A program made the position numbers and the translations under genes. The notes under the pieces were generated by a model, which had not been told where the DNA came from, did not search any database, and worked only from the letters and a program-made list of their open reading frames with translations. This document shows positions 1-7,097 of a stretch of DNA of 35,150 bases, one piece after another (within the stretch, counting starts at the first letter, position 1; each line of letters starts with the position of its first letter). The DNA is from JAZDGL01 sp043806975. GTDB taxonomy: Bacteria; Patescibacteriota; Minisyncoccia; CAYZDR01. Location of the stretch: NCBI GenBank assembly GCA_043806975.1, contig JAZDGL010000037.1, positions 1 to 35,150 on the forward strand. Direction: 5' to 3'.

Positions 1-349
1 CCTCCGCGTCTTTCAGATATTTTTTAGTAAATTGACTGTTATATTGCTTGATTATTTTTTGTAAATCTTCCGGATACCTCGTAGCAAAATAATGCGGTGA
101 AAGCCGTAAAATCATTTTTTTAGTATTTTCAGGAAATTCTAATTTAGTTTGCTTTATTAACAATGCAAAATCATGAGTATAAAGCGGGGGCTTATCTAAT
201 ATCTCTTGAACCATCGCTTTCAACATCTTCTCCACCGCTTGATGCGCCATAAAAACAGCATAACTATAATACTTTTTCTTAAGCAAAGATTCCGCAACCT
301 CAAAATCTTTATCAGAAATGCAAACCCAGATTTTTGTTTTATTGTCCAT
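1..349 (-). CDS. HEPN domain protein, C-terminus beyond the window edge
   Basis: Reading the minus strand from the ATG at 349 gives 116 codons running off the window. The start (MDNKTKIWVCISDKDFEVAE) and the segment LLKKKYYSYAVFMAHQAVEKMLKA match the classic HEPN pattern: a charged helix, then Y-x-x-A-x-F-x-x-x-Q-A-x-E-K-x-L-K-A. A TH-x-x-x-L-L-I segment and a late RLSPHYFATRYP segment follow, as in small HEPN proteins. HEPN proteins are often RNase toxins or accessory subunits paired with an MNT nucleotidyltransferase, but no partner is visible here. The RxxxH spacing in RLSPH is one residue short of the usual Rx4-6H RNase motif, so RNase activity is uncertain. Family is confident, role is not. 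Confidence 0.8.
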   Translation of the reverse strand, partial: MDNKTKIWVCISDKDFEVAESLLKKKYYSYAVFMAHQAVEKMLKAMVQEILDKPPLYTHDFALLIKQTKLEFPENTKKMILRLSPHYFATRYPEDLQKIIKQYNSQFTKKYLKDAE

Positions 350-467
350 ATTTTATCTTCAAACTAAACCGCCTCTCTGAATTCATTGCATCTTTATTAA
401 TTATATTCCATTTATTATCGCATTGCAAATCCAAGGCAGACAAACCTTTATCAAAATTTAATCCCTC
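339..467 (-). pseudogene. Possible C-terminal remnant of a gene upstream of HEPN
   Basis: An open minus-strand frame of about 42 codons ends in TAA at 341-339 and overlaps the HEPN ATG by 11 bases, the spacing expected of an operon partner. It has no ATG near its beginning (only an internal one) and is closed upstream by TGA. The R1 repeat begins about 70 bp further upstream. It may be the surviving end of a gene broken by deletion or repeat insertion, or chance. I do not recognise the product. Confidence 0.25.
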
Positions 468-537
468 TCAAACTTATCCACACCGCCATCCCATTTACAC
501 GAAAAGAAAAATGGTTTATGCTTTGTTTGAGGGAAGA

Positions 538-811
538 TATAGCTTTCGCAAAACAAATTCCGATATTTTCTCCCTTTAATCACCCTTCGCCCTAAGGGCT
601 TCGGCGGGACGCGGCAAGGGAGATTGAAGAGGAATAAGGATATTGAAAGGGATTCCGATATTTTCTCCCTTTTTACCTCCCAAGGCGGTCTGCCCATTAG
701 GCAGAAAGGGAGATTAAGAGGGATTTTGAAATAAATTCCGATTATTTTCCCCCCTTAATAAGGGGGGATTGAAGGGGGTTTTTAAAATAAATTTGTTTTG
801 CGAGAGCTATA
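538..811. repeat. R1 MITE-like element, copy A (274 bp, about three modules)
   Basis: The left end TATAGCTTTCGCAAAACAAA and the right end are inverted copies over 22 bp with one mismatch, and both finish in TATA, suggesting a TA target. The interior has about three modules of the form CCGATATTTTCTCCC...AGGGAGATTGAAGAGGGA, a CCTAAGGGCTTCGGCGG palindrome and an imperfect R4 palindrome (668-693). It fills most of the 350-841 gap; the rest (350-537) holds only the possible HEPN-partner remnant. The right end plus flanking AT creates TATAAT at 808-813 upstream of the next gene, without a clear -35. Confidence 0.8.
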
Positions 812-841
812 ATAATTTAATAAAATAAAGGGAAATAAATT

Positions 842-1645
842 ATGGAAGAAAAAAATTTATGGTCAATCGTTTCGGCGATTGCCATTACTGCTTTAATCGT
901 TGGCGGAGTTACTTATTCCGCGCAAAGATCCAAAGTAAAAGAGCTGGAAAAAGAAACTGTTGATTTAAAAAATTCAACAAACCAATCTTCACAAGCGGAA
1001 ATCAATAAATTGCAACAAAAAATATCCGAATTAGAAAATCAAATAGCTCAACTACAAGCAAACGAATTTCCCTCAGATGAAGAAGAAAATAACAACCAAC
1101 CTATTAACGATAATCTAAAAAAATATTCAAATAGCGGATATGAGATATCTTTTGAATATCCAGCCGATTTTATTTTAAAAGATTCCAATAATATGTACCC
1201 GCTACCAGACGGAACAACAAATTATTTAGACCGCTTTGGCGTAGATATGGCTTTTTTATCTCTTTCAAAATCATCTTTCCCAAAAAACACAGATCTTTCC
1301 CGAGCTGATATATTGGTATCTATAAACAGAGATGTTGCTAAAAGTGATTACTTTTTTAAAGCATTTTCTAAAAATACGGGAAAAATTTCTGATGAGATAA
1401 CCCTAGATAAAACAACAACTATAAACGGAATAACCTATGGTTTGGCAATCAAGAATGGAGCAGCCGCAGGGACACACTCACAGACAAAAATTTATCATAC
1501 TTATCAAAACAATGCTTGGTATGAAATACAATTAAACCTTTGGACGGCTAATGATGGGACAATAAAAAATGTAAATGAAACAGAAATTTGGAAAACACTT
1601 GAGACTATTTTGCAAACAATCAAAATTGGTTCTAAAAATCAATAG
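842..1645 (+). CDS. Membrane-anchored coiled-coil protein, function unknown
   Basis: 267 aa. Residues about 7-26 form one hydrophobic segment (LWSIVSAIAITALIVGGVTY), followed by a basic stretch and a heptad-rich Leu/Glu/Gln coiled coil at about 31-73, then an acidic linker and a globular domain starting near YSNSGYEISFEYP. This reads as an N-terminal anchor with the rest outside the cell. The domain start resembles PsbP/LpqN-like folds, but I cannot assign it. The ATG has a purine-rich GGG about 10 bases upstream. The anchor and coiled coil are closely related, at DNA level too, to the protein at 6390-6995, while the C-terminal domains differ, so the two look like domain-swapped paralogs. Both have an R1 element just upstream. 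Confidence 0.8.
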   Translation: MEEKNLWSIVSAIAITALIVGGVTYSAQRSKVKELEKETVDLKNSTNQSSQAEINKLQQKISELENQIAQLQANEFPSDEEENNNQPINDNLKKYSNSGYEISFEYPADFILKDSNNMYPLPDGTTNYLDRFGVDMAFLSLSKSSFPKNTDLSRADILVSINRDVAKSDYFFKAFSKNTGKISDEITLDKTTTINGITYGLAIKNGAAAGTHSQTKIYHTYQNNAWYEIQLNLWTANDGTIKNVNETEIWKTLETILQTIKIGSKNQ

Positions 1646-1706
1646 AAATTTCTGGAAATAAAATTATAAAAACAACAGAACAGTATTTACCTTAAAAATA
1701 ACACGC

Positions 1707-1752
1707 TAAGATTTAAAAAAGCGAAATTTTTTTTCCGCTTTTTTAAATCTTA
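1707..1752. terminator. Bidirectional terminator between convergent genes
   Basis: Perfect 17-bp inverted repeat (1707-1723 with 1736-1752) around a 12-base loop. The stem is GCG at its tip with A/T-rich arms, so a U tract is read from either side. It lies between two convergent genes, and its right arm contains the TAA stop of the GDPD gene. Confidence 0.8.
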
Positions 1753-2427
1753 CACCCTATCAGGGAAATCAGAGAAAATTCCATCAACGCCTAATTTTTT
1801 CATCCGCTCAATGTCATCTAAATCGTTCACCGTCCAAACAAAAACCTTCATCCCTCTTTTATGCGCATCGTCAACAAAATCCTGATTTATAAATTCCATA
1901 GAAAGATTAACAGAATAAGCGCCTAATTTTTCAGCAAATTTAGCGTATCCTAACGGAATTCCCACAACCAAAGCTCCTGTCCTAATTTGCGGCATTAAAT
2001 TATGAAAATCAAAAAGCTCGCGATGACTGAAAGAAGAAACTAAAAAAAGATCGCTCTGCCATCTTTTTTTAGTTATATACCGCTTTAATAATTCCGAAAC
2101 TGGCTTTGCTGTTTTTTCGCCTTTAAGCTCTATATTCACAATCGCTTTTTTATTTATCAAATTTAGCGCTTCTTCAAGAGTTGGGATTTTGTTGCCATTT
2201 CCTGCATCCAGCGCCTGCAATTCTTCAAAGGTTTTTTCCTCCACTAAACCCTCGCCGTTCGTCGTCCTATCAACTTTATCATCGTGAATAACAACCAGCT
2301 CGCCTGTTTCGCATACATAAACATCTAGCTCAATCGCATCAACCCCCAAATCCAAAGCTTTTTTGAATGACGCCAAAGTATTTTCAGGCTCATAGCCCTT
2401 GGCGCCGCGATGTCCAATTTTTAACAT
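1750..2427 (-). CDS. ugpQ: Glycerophosphodiester phosphodiesterase (GDPD family)
   Basis: 225 aa, typical for a short cytosolic GDPD. It hydrolyses glycerophosphodiesters to glycerol-3-phosphate and an alcohol. Visible motifs are the catalytic HRG at residues 6-8 with PENT following, the metal-binding E-L-D at about 38-40, and the IHDD catalytic histidine near 48, all in the usual order of this TIM-barrel family. No signal peptide is seen, so intracellular turnover of phospholipid head groups is the simplest role. The ATG at 2427 has AAAGGA upstream and a near-consensus promoter. The gene symbol follows the short bacterial form; substrate is inferred from family only. Confidence 0.9.
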   Translation of the reverse strand: MLKIGHRGAKGYEPENTLASFKKALDLGVDAIELDVYVCETGELVVIHDDKVDRTTNGEGLVEEKTFEELQALDAGNGNKIPTLEEALNLINKKAIVNIELKGEKTAKPVSELLKRYITKKRWQSDLFLVSSFSHRELFDFHNLMPQIRTGALVVGIPLGYAKFAEKLGAYSVNLSMEFINQDFVDDAHKRGMKVFVWTVNDLDDIERMKKLGVDGIFSDFPDRV

Positions 2428-2447
2428 TTATTTTTCCTTTCTACTAA

Positions 2448-2476
2448 ATTTTACACTTTGCTCCGTCCTCTGTCAA
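2448..2476 (-). promoter_or_regulatory. Promoter of the GDPD gene
   Basis: On the minus strand, TTGACA (2476-2471), a 17-base spacer and TAAAAT (2453-2448) make a near-consensus sigma70-type promoter. It leaves a short leader containing AAAGGA before the ATG at 2427. Confidence 0.75.
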
Positions 2477-2499
2477 AATTTCCAAATTTCTTATATAAT
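2470..2499 (+). promoter_or_regulatory. Possible promoter of rel
   Basis: TATAAT at 2494-2499 is perfect; the -35 CTGTCA at 2470-2475 matches 4 of 6 with an 18-base spacer. It overlaps the GDPD -35 on the other strand, so the divergent promoters would share sequence. The leader to the ATG at 2562 is about 55 bases and shows no Shine-Dalgarno sequence. Confidence 0.45.
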
Positions 2500-2561
2500 T
2501 AATGTAATCTTAATTATCTTTAAAAAACCTCTCTACCCCACCTGCTAACACATTAAAAACT

Positions 2562-4016
2562 ATGGAAATCAATTTAACCAATTTAATCCAAAATCGCGAT
2601 CAAAAAGAAGCGGAACTTATTTCCAAGGCTTTTTATTTTTCTGAAAAAGCGCATAAAGGACAAAAACGAGAAAGCGGAGAGGATTATTTTTCACATCCAT
2701 TAGAAACGGCAAACAAACTGACGCAGTTAAATTTAGACGCCGCCACAATCGCTGCGGCGCTTCTTCACGATGTAGTTGATGACACCTCAGTAAATTTAAA
2801 TCAAATCAAAAAAGAGTTTTCTTCGGAAATCGCTGATCTAGTTGAAGGAGTTTCCAAGCTTGGAAAAGCAAAATATCAAGGGCTTGAAAGATACGCGGAA
2901 AATTTGCGAAAATTTTTTTTAGCGATAAGCAAAGATCTACGCGTTGTTTTAATAAAATTGACCGATCGCCTGCATAATATGGAAACCATCCAATATCTTC
3001 CGCGAAATAAACAACAAAGGATAGCGCGAGAAACCCTAGAAATATACGCTCCGATTGCCAATCGTCTAAGCATGGGAAATATCAAGGGAGAACTGGAAGA
3101 TTTAGCCTTCCCCATTGCCTGCCCGGAAGAATACCAAAAAACTCTAAAAATCTACAATGCTCGCAAAGAAACTCATTCAAAATACATTACGGGAGCAAAA
3201 AGAAGCCTCGTGAAAACACTCTATAAAAACGGGATTAAAATAAAAGAGCTTCGCGGGAGGGTAAAGCATATTTATAGTTTTTATAAAAAATTAACCAAGT
3301 ATAACGGGAACGCCGATTTAATTTTTGATATTGTCGCCCTGCGAGTTATCGTGGACGATATTAAAGATTGCTACGGAGCAATGGGGATTATCCATAGTGT
3401 TTGGAAGCCGCTGCCAAATAAAATTAAAGATTATATTGCCCTGCCAAAGCCAAATGGCTACAAATCTTTGCATACCACCGTTTTTGGACCGAGCGGAACT
3501 GCCATAGAAATTCAAATAAGAACGATGGAAATGCATCAAGAAGCGGAATTTGGGATTGCCACCCATTGGCTTTACGATGAAAATAAATCAACGAGATCAT
3601 ACAAACAAGGTCGAGCTGCTGCCCTAGATGCAAAAAACATAAATTGGATTCAACAACTTGCTGAACTTCAAAAAAAATCATCTGACACAAACGAATTTTT
3701 AAATGAACTAAAAATAGATTTTTTTAATGACCGGATTTTTGCGCTTACTCCCAAAGGAGATGTGATAGACTTGCCCGAAGGAGCAACAGCGCTTGATTTC
3801 GCTTTTAAAATCCACAGCGGTATCGGGTCTAAATGCGCAATGGCAAAAGTGAACCAGCGAATTGTTCCGCTAGATTATACTCTTCAAAGCGGAGAAATCG
3901 TAGAAATCATTACGCGCGAAAACACTCGCACAAACCCTAAATGGCTAGACATTGTAAGGACAAGCGAGGCAAAACATAAAATCAAAAATGCGCTGAAGAA
4001 AAAAATAGAAAAATAA
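2562..4016 (+). CDS. rel: RelA/SpoT-family (p)ppGpp synthetase/hydrolase, short form
   Basis: 484 aa against about 700 in typical Rel proteins. The HD hydrolase domain spans about 20-170, with HxxxxF-x-HP near the start, LLHDVVDDT (usual E replaced by D) and KLTDRLHNM. The synthetase domain spans about 220-345: RVKHIYSFYKK, DIVALRV, KIKDYIALPKPNGYKSLHTT and EIQIRTMEMHQEAEFG. The basic KIKD corresponds to the RFKD version found in bifunctional Rel rather than the EXDD of RelA. A TGS domain (about 388-455) ends the protein; the helical, zinc-finger and ACT regions that sense the ribosome in long Rel proteins are missing. It makes and degrades the stringent-response alarmone. The stop is three bases from the convergent parB stop. 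Confidence 0.9.
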   Translation: MEINLTNLIQNRDQKEAELISKAFYFSEKAHKGQKRESGEDYFSHPLETANKLTQLNLDAATIAAALLHDVVDDTSVNLNQIKKEFSSEIADLVEGVSKLGKAKYQGLERYAENLRKFFLAISKDLRVVLIKLTDRLHNMETIQYLPRNKQQRIARETLEIYAPIANRLSMGNIKGELEDLAFPIACPEEYQKTLKIYNARKETHSKYITGAKRSLVKTLYKNGIKIKELRGRVKHIYSFYKKLTKYNGNADLIFDIVALRVIVDDIKDCYGAMGIIHSVWKPLPNKIKDYIALPKPNGYKSLHTTVFGPSGTAIEIQIRTMEMHQEAEFGIATHWLYDENKSTRSYKQGRAAALDAKNINWIQQLAELQKKSSDTNEFLNELKIDFFNDRIFALTPKGDVIDLPEGATALDFAFKIHSGIGSKCAMAKVNQRIVPLDYTLQSGEIVEIITRENTRTNPKWLDIVRTSEAKHKIKNALKKKIEK

Positions 4017-4019
4017 ATG

Positions 4020-4904
4020 TTAAACAAGCAGCCATAGATTTTTTAAGATATTATTAAATTCTTCTTCGCTAAAATATTCTATCATTATTTTACCCTTATT
4101 CAATGCCCCCGAAATTTTTACTTTTGTTTTAAATTTTTCCGCCAGTTCTCTTTCCAAGCTGACTATTTGAGGGGATATTTGCTTTGGCAAAACATTTTTC
4201 CCTGCCGCCCCTTTATTTTTATCTATGATTTCTTCTGCTTCTTTTGCCGAAAGCTGCTTTTCAACCATCTTTTTGGCAAACAAAATCTGCTCGTTTATAT
4301 TTTCCAGTTTAAGCAAAACCAGCGCTTGCGTTTTAGAAATTTCCCCCAAAAGAACCATTCGTTGAACTTCCGCAGGAAGATTCAAAATTCTTAATCCATT
4401 TGAAACAGTTTCCCTGCTTTTGCCTACCGATTCAGCAATTTCTTCTATCGTTAAATCAAAATTATCTTTCAATTTTTGATATGTTTTAGCCTCTTCTATG
4501 GAATTTAGATTTTCTCTTTGCGCATTTTCCACAAACGCCGCCTCCATTTTTCTCTGATCAGAAAAATCTTTTAAAATAGCTGGAATATTTTTTAGCCCTG
4601 CGATTTTAGACGCTCGCAACCGCCTCTCCCCCGCCACCAATTCATACAATTCACCCTTTTTTGTAACCACAAGCGGCTGCAAAATTCCTTGCCTTTTTAT
4701 TGACTGCGCCAAATCTTCCAGCGCCGCTTGATCAAAACTAATTCTCGGCTGGTGCGGATTGGGAACTATTTTATTTATATCAATCTCCAAAATCCCGCTT
4801 TCCGCGGATTTCCCCGCTTGTTGAACATTATTGTCAAAATTTGTTTTTTTGCCGGGTATCAAAGACGCAAGCCCCGTCCCAAGCCCGGAATTTTGTTTTG
4901 CCAT
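4020..4904 (-). CDS. parB: Chromosome partitioning protein ParB
   Basis: 294 aa. The N-terminal CTPase/ParB domain contains NPHQPR near 50, QPLVVT and the GERRLRAS box, followed by the ENAQRENLNSIEEA motif. A helix-turn-helix region follows (LTIEEIAESVGKSRETVSNG), then KTQALVLLKLE and a C-terminal dimerisation part. ParB binds parS and loads as a CTP-dependent clamp that works with ParA in origin segregation. It lies 35 bases downstream of parA in the usual soj-spo0J order. I found no TGTTTCACGTGAAACA-like parS site in the window. Confidence 0.95.
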   Translation of the reverse strand: MAKQNSGLGTGLASLIPGKKTNFDNNVQQAGKSAESGILEIDINKIVPNPHQPRISFDQAALEDLAQSIKRQGILQPLVVTKKGELYELVAGERRLRASKIAGLKNIPAILKDFSDQRKMEAAFVENAQRENLNSIEEAKTYQKLKDNFDLTIEEIAESVGKSRETVSNGLRILNLPAEVQRMVLLGEISKTQALVLLKLENINEQILFAKKMVEKQLSAKEAEEIIDKNKGAAGKNVLPKQISPQIVSLERELAEKFKTKVKISGALNKGKIMIEYFSEEEFNNILKNLWLLV

Positions 4905-4939
4905 ATTGTTATAAAGGTTAAAGTTATTTTAAAATAAGT

Positions 4940-5716
4940 TTAAATAGAAAAATTTTCCTTTTCCAAGTCAATTATCTCTTGCGCAAGCTGACGATAGGCT
5001 TTTGCGCCCTTAGAATGCTCGTTGAATTCAACTATTGTTTGGCGAAAACTCGGCGCCTCCGCCAAATCCACGCATCGCGGGATTATGCTGGAAAAAACCC
5101 GGCCGGGGAAGTATCTTTGCACTTCTTTTGCCACGCCCCTGCAAAGATTATTGCGCTTATCAAACATAGTTATAACCGCGCCTAAAATTTCTAGATTCGG
5201 CTGTAAATTATTTTTAATCAATTCTACCGTTTGCAAAAGCTGTCCCAGTCCTTCTAGCGCATAATACTCCGATTGAATGGGAATCATCACACTATCCGAA
5301 GCCACCAGCCCGTTCACAGTTAAAATATCCAAGCTAGGCGCGCAATCAACGATAACATAATCATACAAATTTCTTATATCCGCTAAAATTTCCCGCAATT
5401 TAAACTCTCTTTCTTGCATATTTATCAATTCAACCCTCGCCCCGGCAAGCTGAGAAGAAGAAGGCAAAATATCAAAACCAGAAATCGCTGTGCGTTTTAT
5501 CGCATCCTTCAAATGGATTTGGTCTGCCAAAACTTGGTAAAAACCATCATCCCGATCGGTTTTCAATCCAATTCCACTTGTCGCGTTAGACTGCGGATCT
5601 AAATCTAAAAGCAAAACGAATTTTCCTAACTTCGCCAAATATGCCGCTAAATTGATAGCAGTTGTGGTTTTTCCCACTCCTCCTTTTTGGTTGACCAATG
5701 AAATTATTCGCGCCAT
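4940..5716 (-). CDS. parA: Chromosome partitioning ATPase ParA (Soj)
   Basis: 258 aa, normal length. The deviant Walker A KGGVGKTTT is at about 10-18, with LLLDLDPQSNATSG (A' region) and YVIVDCAPSLDILT (Walker B) following. ParA forms an ATP-dependent gradient on the nucleoid that moves ParB-parS complexes. It is the first gene of a parA-parB unit. The 377-bp gap upstream is filled mainly by a composite inverted repeat, so its promoter must lie in the roughly 30 bp next to the ATG or inside the repeat; only weak -10-like TACTAT is visible. Confidence 0.95.
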   Translation of the reverse strand: MARIISLVNQKGGVGKTTTAINLAAYLAKLGKFVLLLDLDPQSNATSGIGLKTDRDDGFYQVLADQIHLKDAIKRTAISGFDILPSSSQLAGARVELINMQEREFKLREILADIRNLYDYVIVDCAPSLDILTVNGLVASDSVMIPIQSEYYALEGLGQLLQTVELIKNNLQPNLEILGAVITMFDKRNNLCRGVAKEVQRYFPGRVFSSIIPRCVDLAEAPSFRQTIVEFNEHSKGAKAYRQLAQEIIDLEKENFSI

Positions 5717-5747
5717 AAATATAGTAAAAATTGCAAGTTAAAAAATC

Positions 5748-5970
5748 GTAACTACTTACTACCCTTATTCAATTTTGTCATTGCGAGAAGCGCCTATTTG
5801 TCCTTAAAGACAAATAGCGCGTCGTGGCAATCTCGCGACAAAGCAGGATTTACAATTTATTTTTAACTTAATGTTATTTTCTGCATTGTCTCTAGATTGC
5901 TTCGTCGTCCTTGTTTCTTGCGAAACTACGGACTTCTCGCAATAACAAATTTAAAGTAGTGAGCGGTTAC
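5748..5970. repeat. R5 composite inverted repeat, copy P
   Basis: The outer ends are inverted: GTAACTACTTACTACC at the left, and a right end whose complement reads GTAACCGCTCACTAC. Inside are TCATTGCGAG-type ends (left CATTGCGAGAAG, right CTTCTCGCAATAA), a short hairpin of CTATTTGTCC around TTAAAGA, and a GGCAATCTCGCGACAAAGCAG module shared in inverted form with 7989-8020. It accounts for most of the gap between parA and tRNA-Leu. No coding potential seen. Confidence 0.7.
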
Positions 5971-6024
5971 ATAAAATCAACCCACTATCTGCCTTTATCT
6001 TATTATATTATATTTTTGCTAAAA

Positions 6025-6053
6025 TTGACAATAAATGGCTAAAAATGTAGAAT
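6025..6053 (+). promoter_or_regulatory. Promoter of tRNA-Leu
   Basis: TTGACA (6025-6030), 17-base spacer, TAGAAT (6048-6053). This is almost the sigma70 consensus; transcription would start near 6060, about 34 bases before the mature tRNA. Confidence 0.8.
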
Positions 6054-6093
6054 AGAAGCAGAAATTGCAAATTCGTAATTGAAAATTGATTAA

Positions 6094-6178
6094 GGGCGAG
6101 TGGCGGAATGGCAGACGCGCACGACTCAAAATCGTGTGAGGTTTCCTCATGAGAGTTCGAGTCTCTCCTCGCCCACCA
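6094..6178 (+). tRNA. tRNA-Leu (anticodon CAA)
   Basis: The acceptor stem GGGCGAG pairs with CTCGCCC, discriminator A, and CCA is encoded at 6176-6178. The anticodon stem CACGA/TCGTG encloses loop CTCAAAA, giving anticodon CAA (6127-6129), which reads TTG. A long variable arm (class II, TGAGG/CCTCA) and a T arm GAGAG-TTCGAGT-CTCTC fit tRNA-Leu. The A73 discriminator is the leucine identity base. Confidence 0.95.
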
Positions 6179-6212
6179 ATCGCAACTTTCAAAAAATTAA
6201 CCGAATTTTTTA

Positions 6213-6242
6213 TAAACGACGCAAAGCGCCGTTTATTGTTTT
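6213..6242 (+). terminator. Probable terminator after tRNA-Leu
   Basis: Hairpin TAAACGACGC-AAA-GCGCCGTTTA with one A-C mismatch, followed by a T-rich stretch (TTGTTTTA), 35 bases after the tRNA. Confidence 0.55.
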
Positions 6243-6331
6243 AGTCTATGTTATCCACATTCTAATTTACCACAACATTTACAGAAAAAAAAATTAGCTA
6301 TACTGAATATATAAGAAGAATTTTAATAATT

Positions 6332-6364
6332 TGAGCTTTTGCAAAACAAATTTATTTGCAACAG
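6332..6364. repeat. R1 element, copy B (about 33 bp, ends only)
   Basis: GAGCTTTTGCAAAACAAAT is followed directly by TTATTTGCAACAGCT, so both ends of R1 are present with essentially no interior. It sits about 25 bp upstream of the second membrane-anchored coiled-coil gene, as the long copy A does for its paralog. A frame opening at TTG 6339 inside it is extended by the repeat only. Confidence 0.6.
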
Positions 6365-6389
6365 CTACAAGAAAGGAAAAATAAAAAAT

Positions 6390-6995
6390 ATGGATGAAAA
6401 TAATAATTTATGGTCAATTGTTTCGGTAGTTGCTATAACTGCCTTAATCGTTGGCGGAGCAGTTTATTATTCGCAAAGATCCAAAATGGATAATTTGCAA
6501 AAAGATATTGATGGATTAAAAAACCAAGCTCAAAACACTCAAAATCAAACGCAAGATAATTCAGAAATGCAAAATATAATTTCCGGTTTGCAAAATCAGA
6601 TAACCGATTTACAAAATCAATTAGCGGAAAAAGATCAAAACGAAACAGAAAATCAAACCCCCGAGCTTACCGAGAAAGATGTCTTATCTCTTTTAAAAAA
6701 CGATCTGCCATCTTATTTAAAAAATCCAGCGGCTGAAGAATGGTGCCATCCCTATGGAATTGGAGAAGTATATGGAACTTGTAGCGTAACAATTGAAAAA
6801 TCCTTTACACATAATGATCAATGGAATGCTACGGTAACTTATGATAGACTAGCTGACGATTCAACAAGAGCACTTAAATTTACCGCTATAATAACATATA
6901 GCAATAATCAGTGGAAAAAAGTTTCTGTTACTAAAAATCAATGGTGTCAACCAAATCGCGGACATCAAGATTTTTCAACCGCGCCTTGTCTCTAA
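6390..6995 (+). CDS. Membrane-anchored coiled-coil protein with Cys-rich C-terminal domain
   Basis: 201 aa from the ATG at 6390, chosen over an in-frame TTG at 6339 because the anchor then aligns with the paralog at 842 and GAAAGG precedes it. One transmembrane segment (about 8-28) is followed by RSKMDNLQKDIDGLKNQ and a Gln/Asn-rich coiled coil to about 80. The C-terminal domain (about 95-201) has four cysteines, in WCHPYGIGEVYGTC and WCQPNRG...APC, plausibly two disulfides outside the cell. Domain not recognised. The anchor is nearly the same as in the 842-1645 protein, but the exported domain is unrelated. A hairpin terminator follows at 7024. Confidence 0.8.
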   Translation: MDENNNLWSIVSVVAITALIVGGAVYYSQRSKMDNLQKDIDGLKNQAQNTQNQTQDNSEMQNIISGLQNQITDLQNQLAEKDQNETENQTPELTEKDVLSLLKNDLPSYLKNPAAEEWCHPYGIGEVYGTCSVTIEKSFTHNDQWNATVTYDRLADDSTRALKFTAIITYSNNQWKKVSVTKNQWCQPNRGHQDFSTAPCL

Positions 6996-7023
6996 TTTTA
7001 CCTAAAAATCAAGGCTTAACCTT

Positions 7024-7052
7024 AAAAGCGTTCCCGAAAGGGAGCGCTTTTT
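7024..7052. terminator. Bidirectional terminator
   Basis: Stem AAAGCGTTCCC/GGGAGCGCTTT with a GAAA loop and one G-T pair, a T run on the plus side and a shorter one on the minus side. It lies between the convergent gene ending at 6995 and uppP ending at 7098. Confidence 0.75.
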
Positions 7053-7097
7053 GTATTGTAAAGGTCGCGAGAAGGCGCAATGAAGAATTAGGATTTT

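Noticed and set aside
458..697. 79-codon minus-strand frame
   Set aside because: It lies mostly inside R1 copy A, has Pro/Arg-rich repeat-derived sequence and no ribosome binding site.
474..6259. TTATCCACA (DnaA-box consensus) at 474-482 and 6251-6259 near parAB, suggesting an origin
   Set aside because: Only single, widely spaced boxes; the same 9-mer also occurs inside mpg (26612) and RNase J (34372). No box cluster, AT-rich unwinding region or dnaA/dnaN gene is present.
6100..6297. 65-codon plus-strand frame
   Set aside because: Starts inside tRNA-Leu and covers its terminator.
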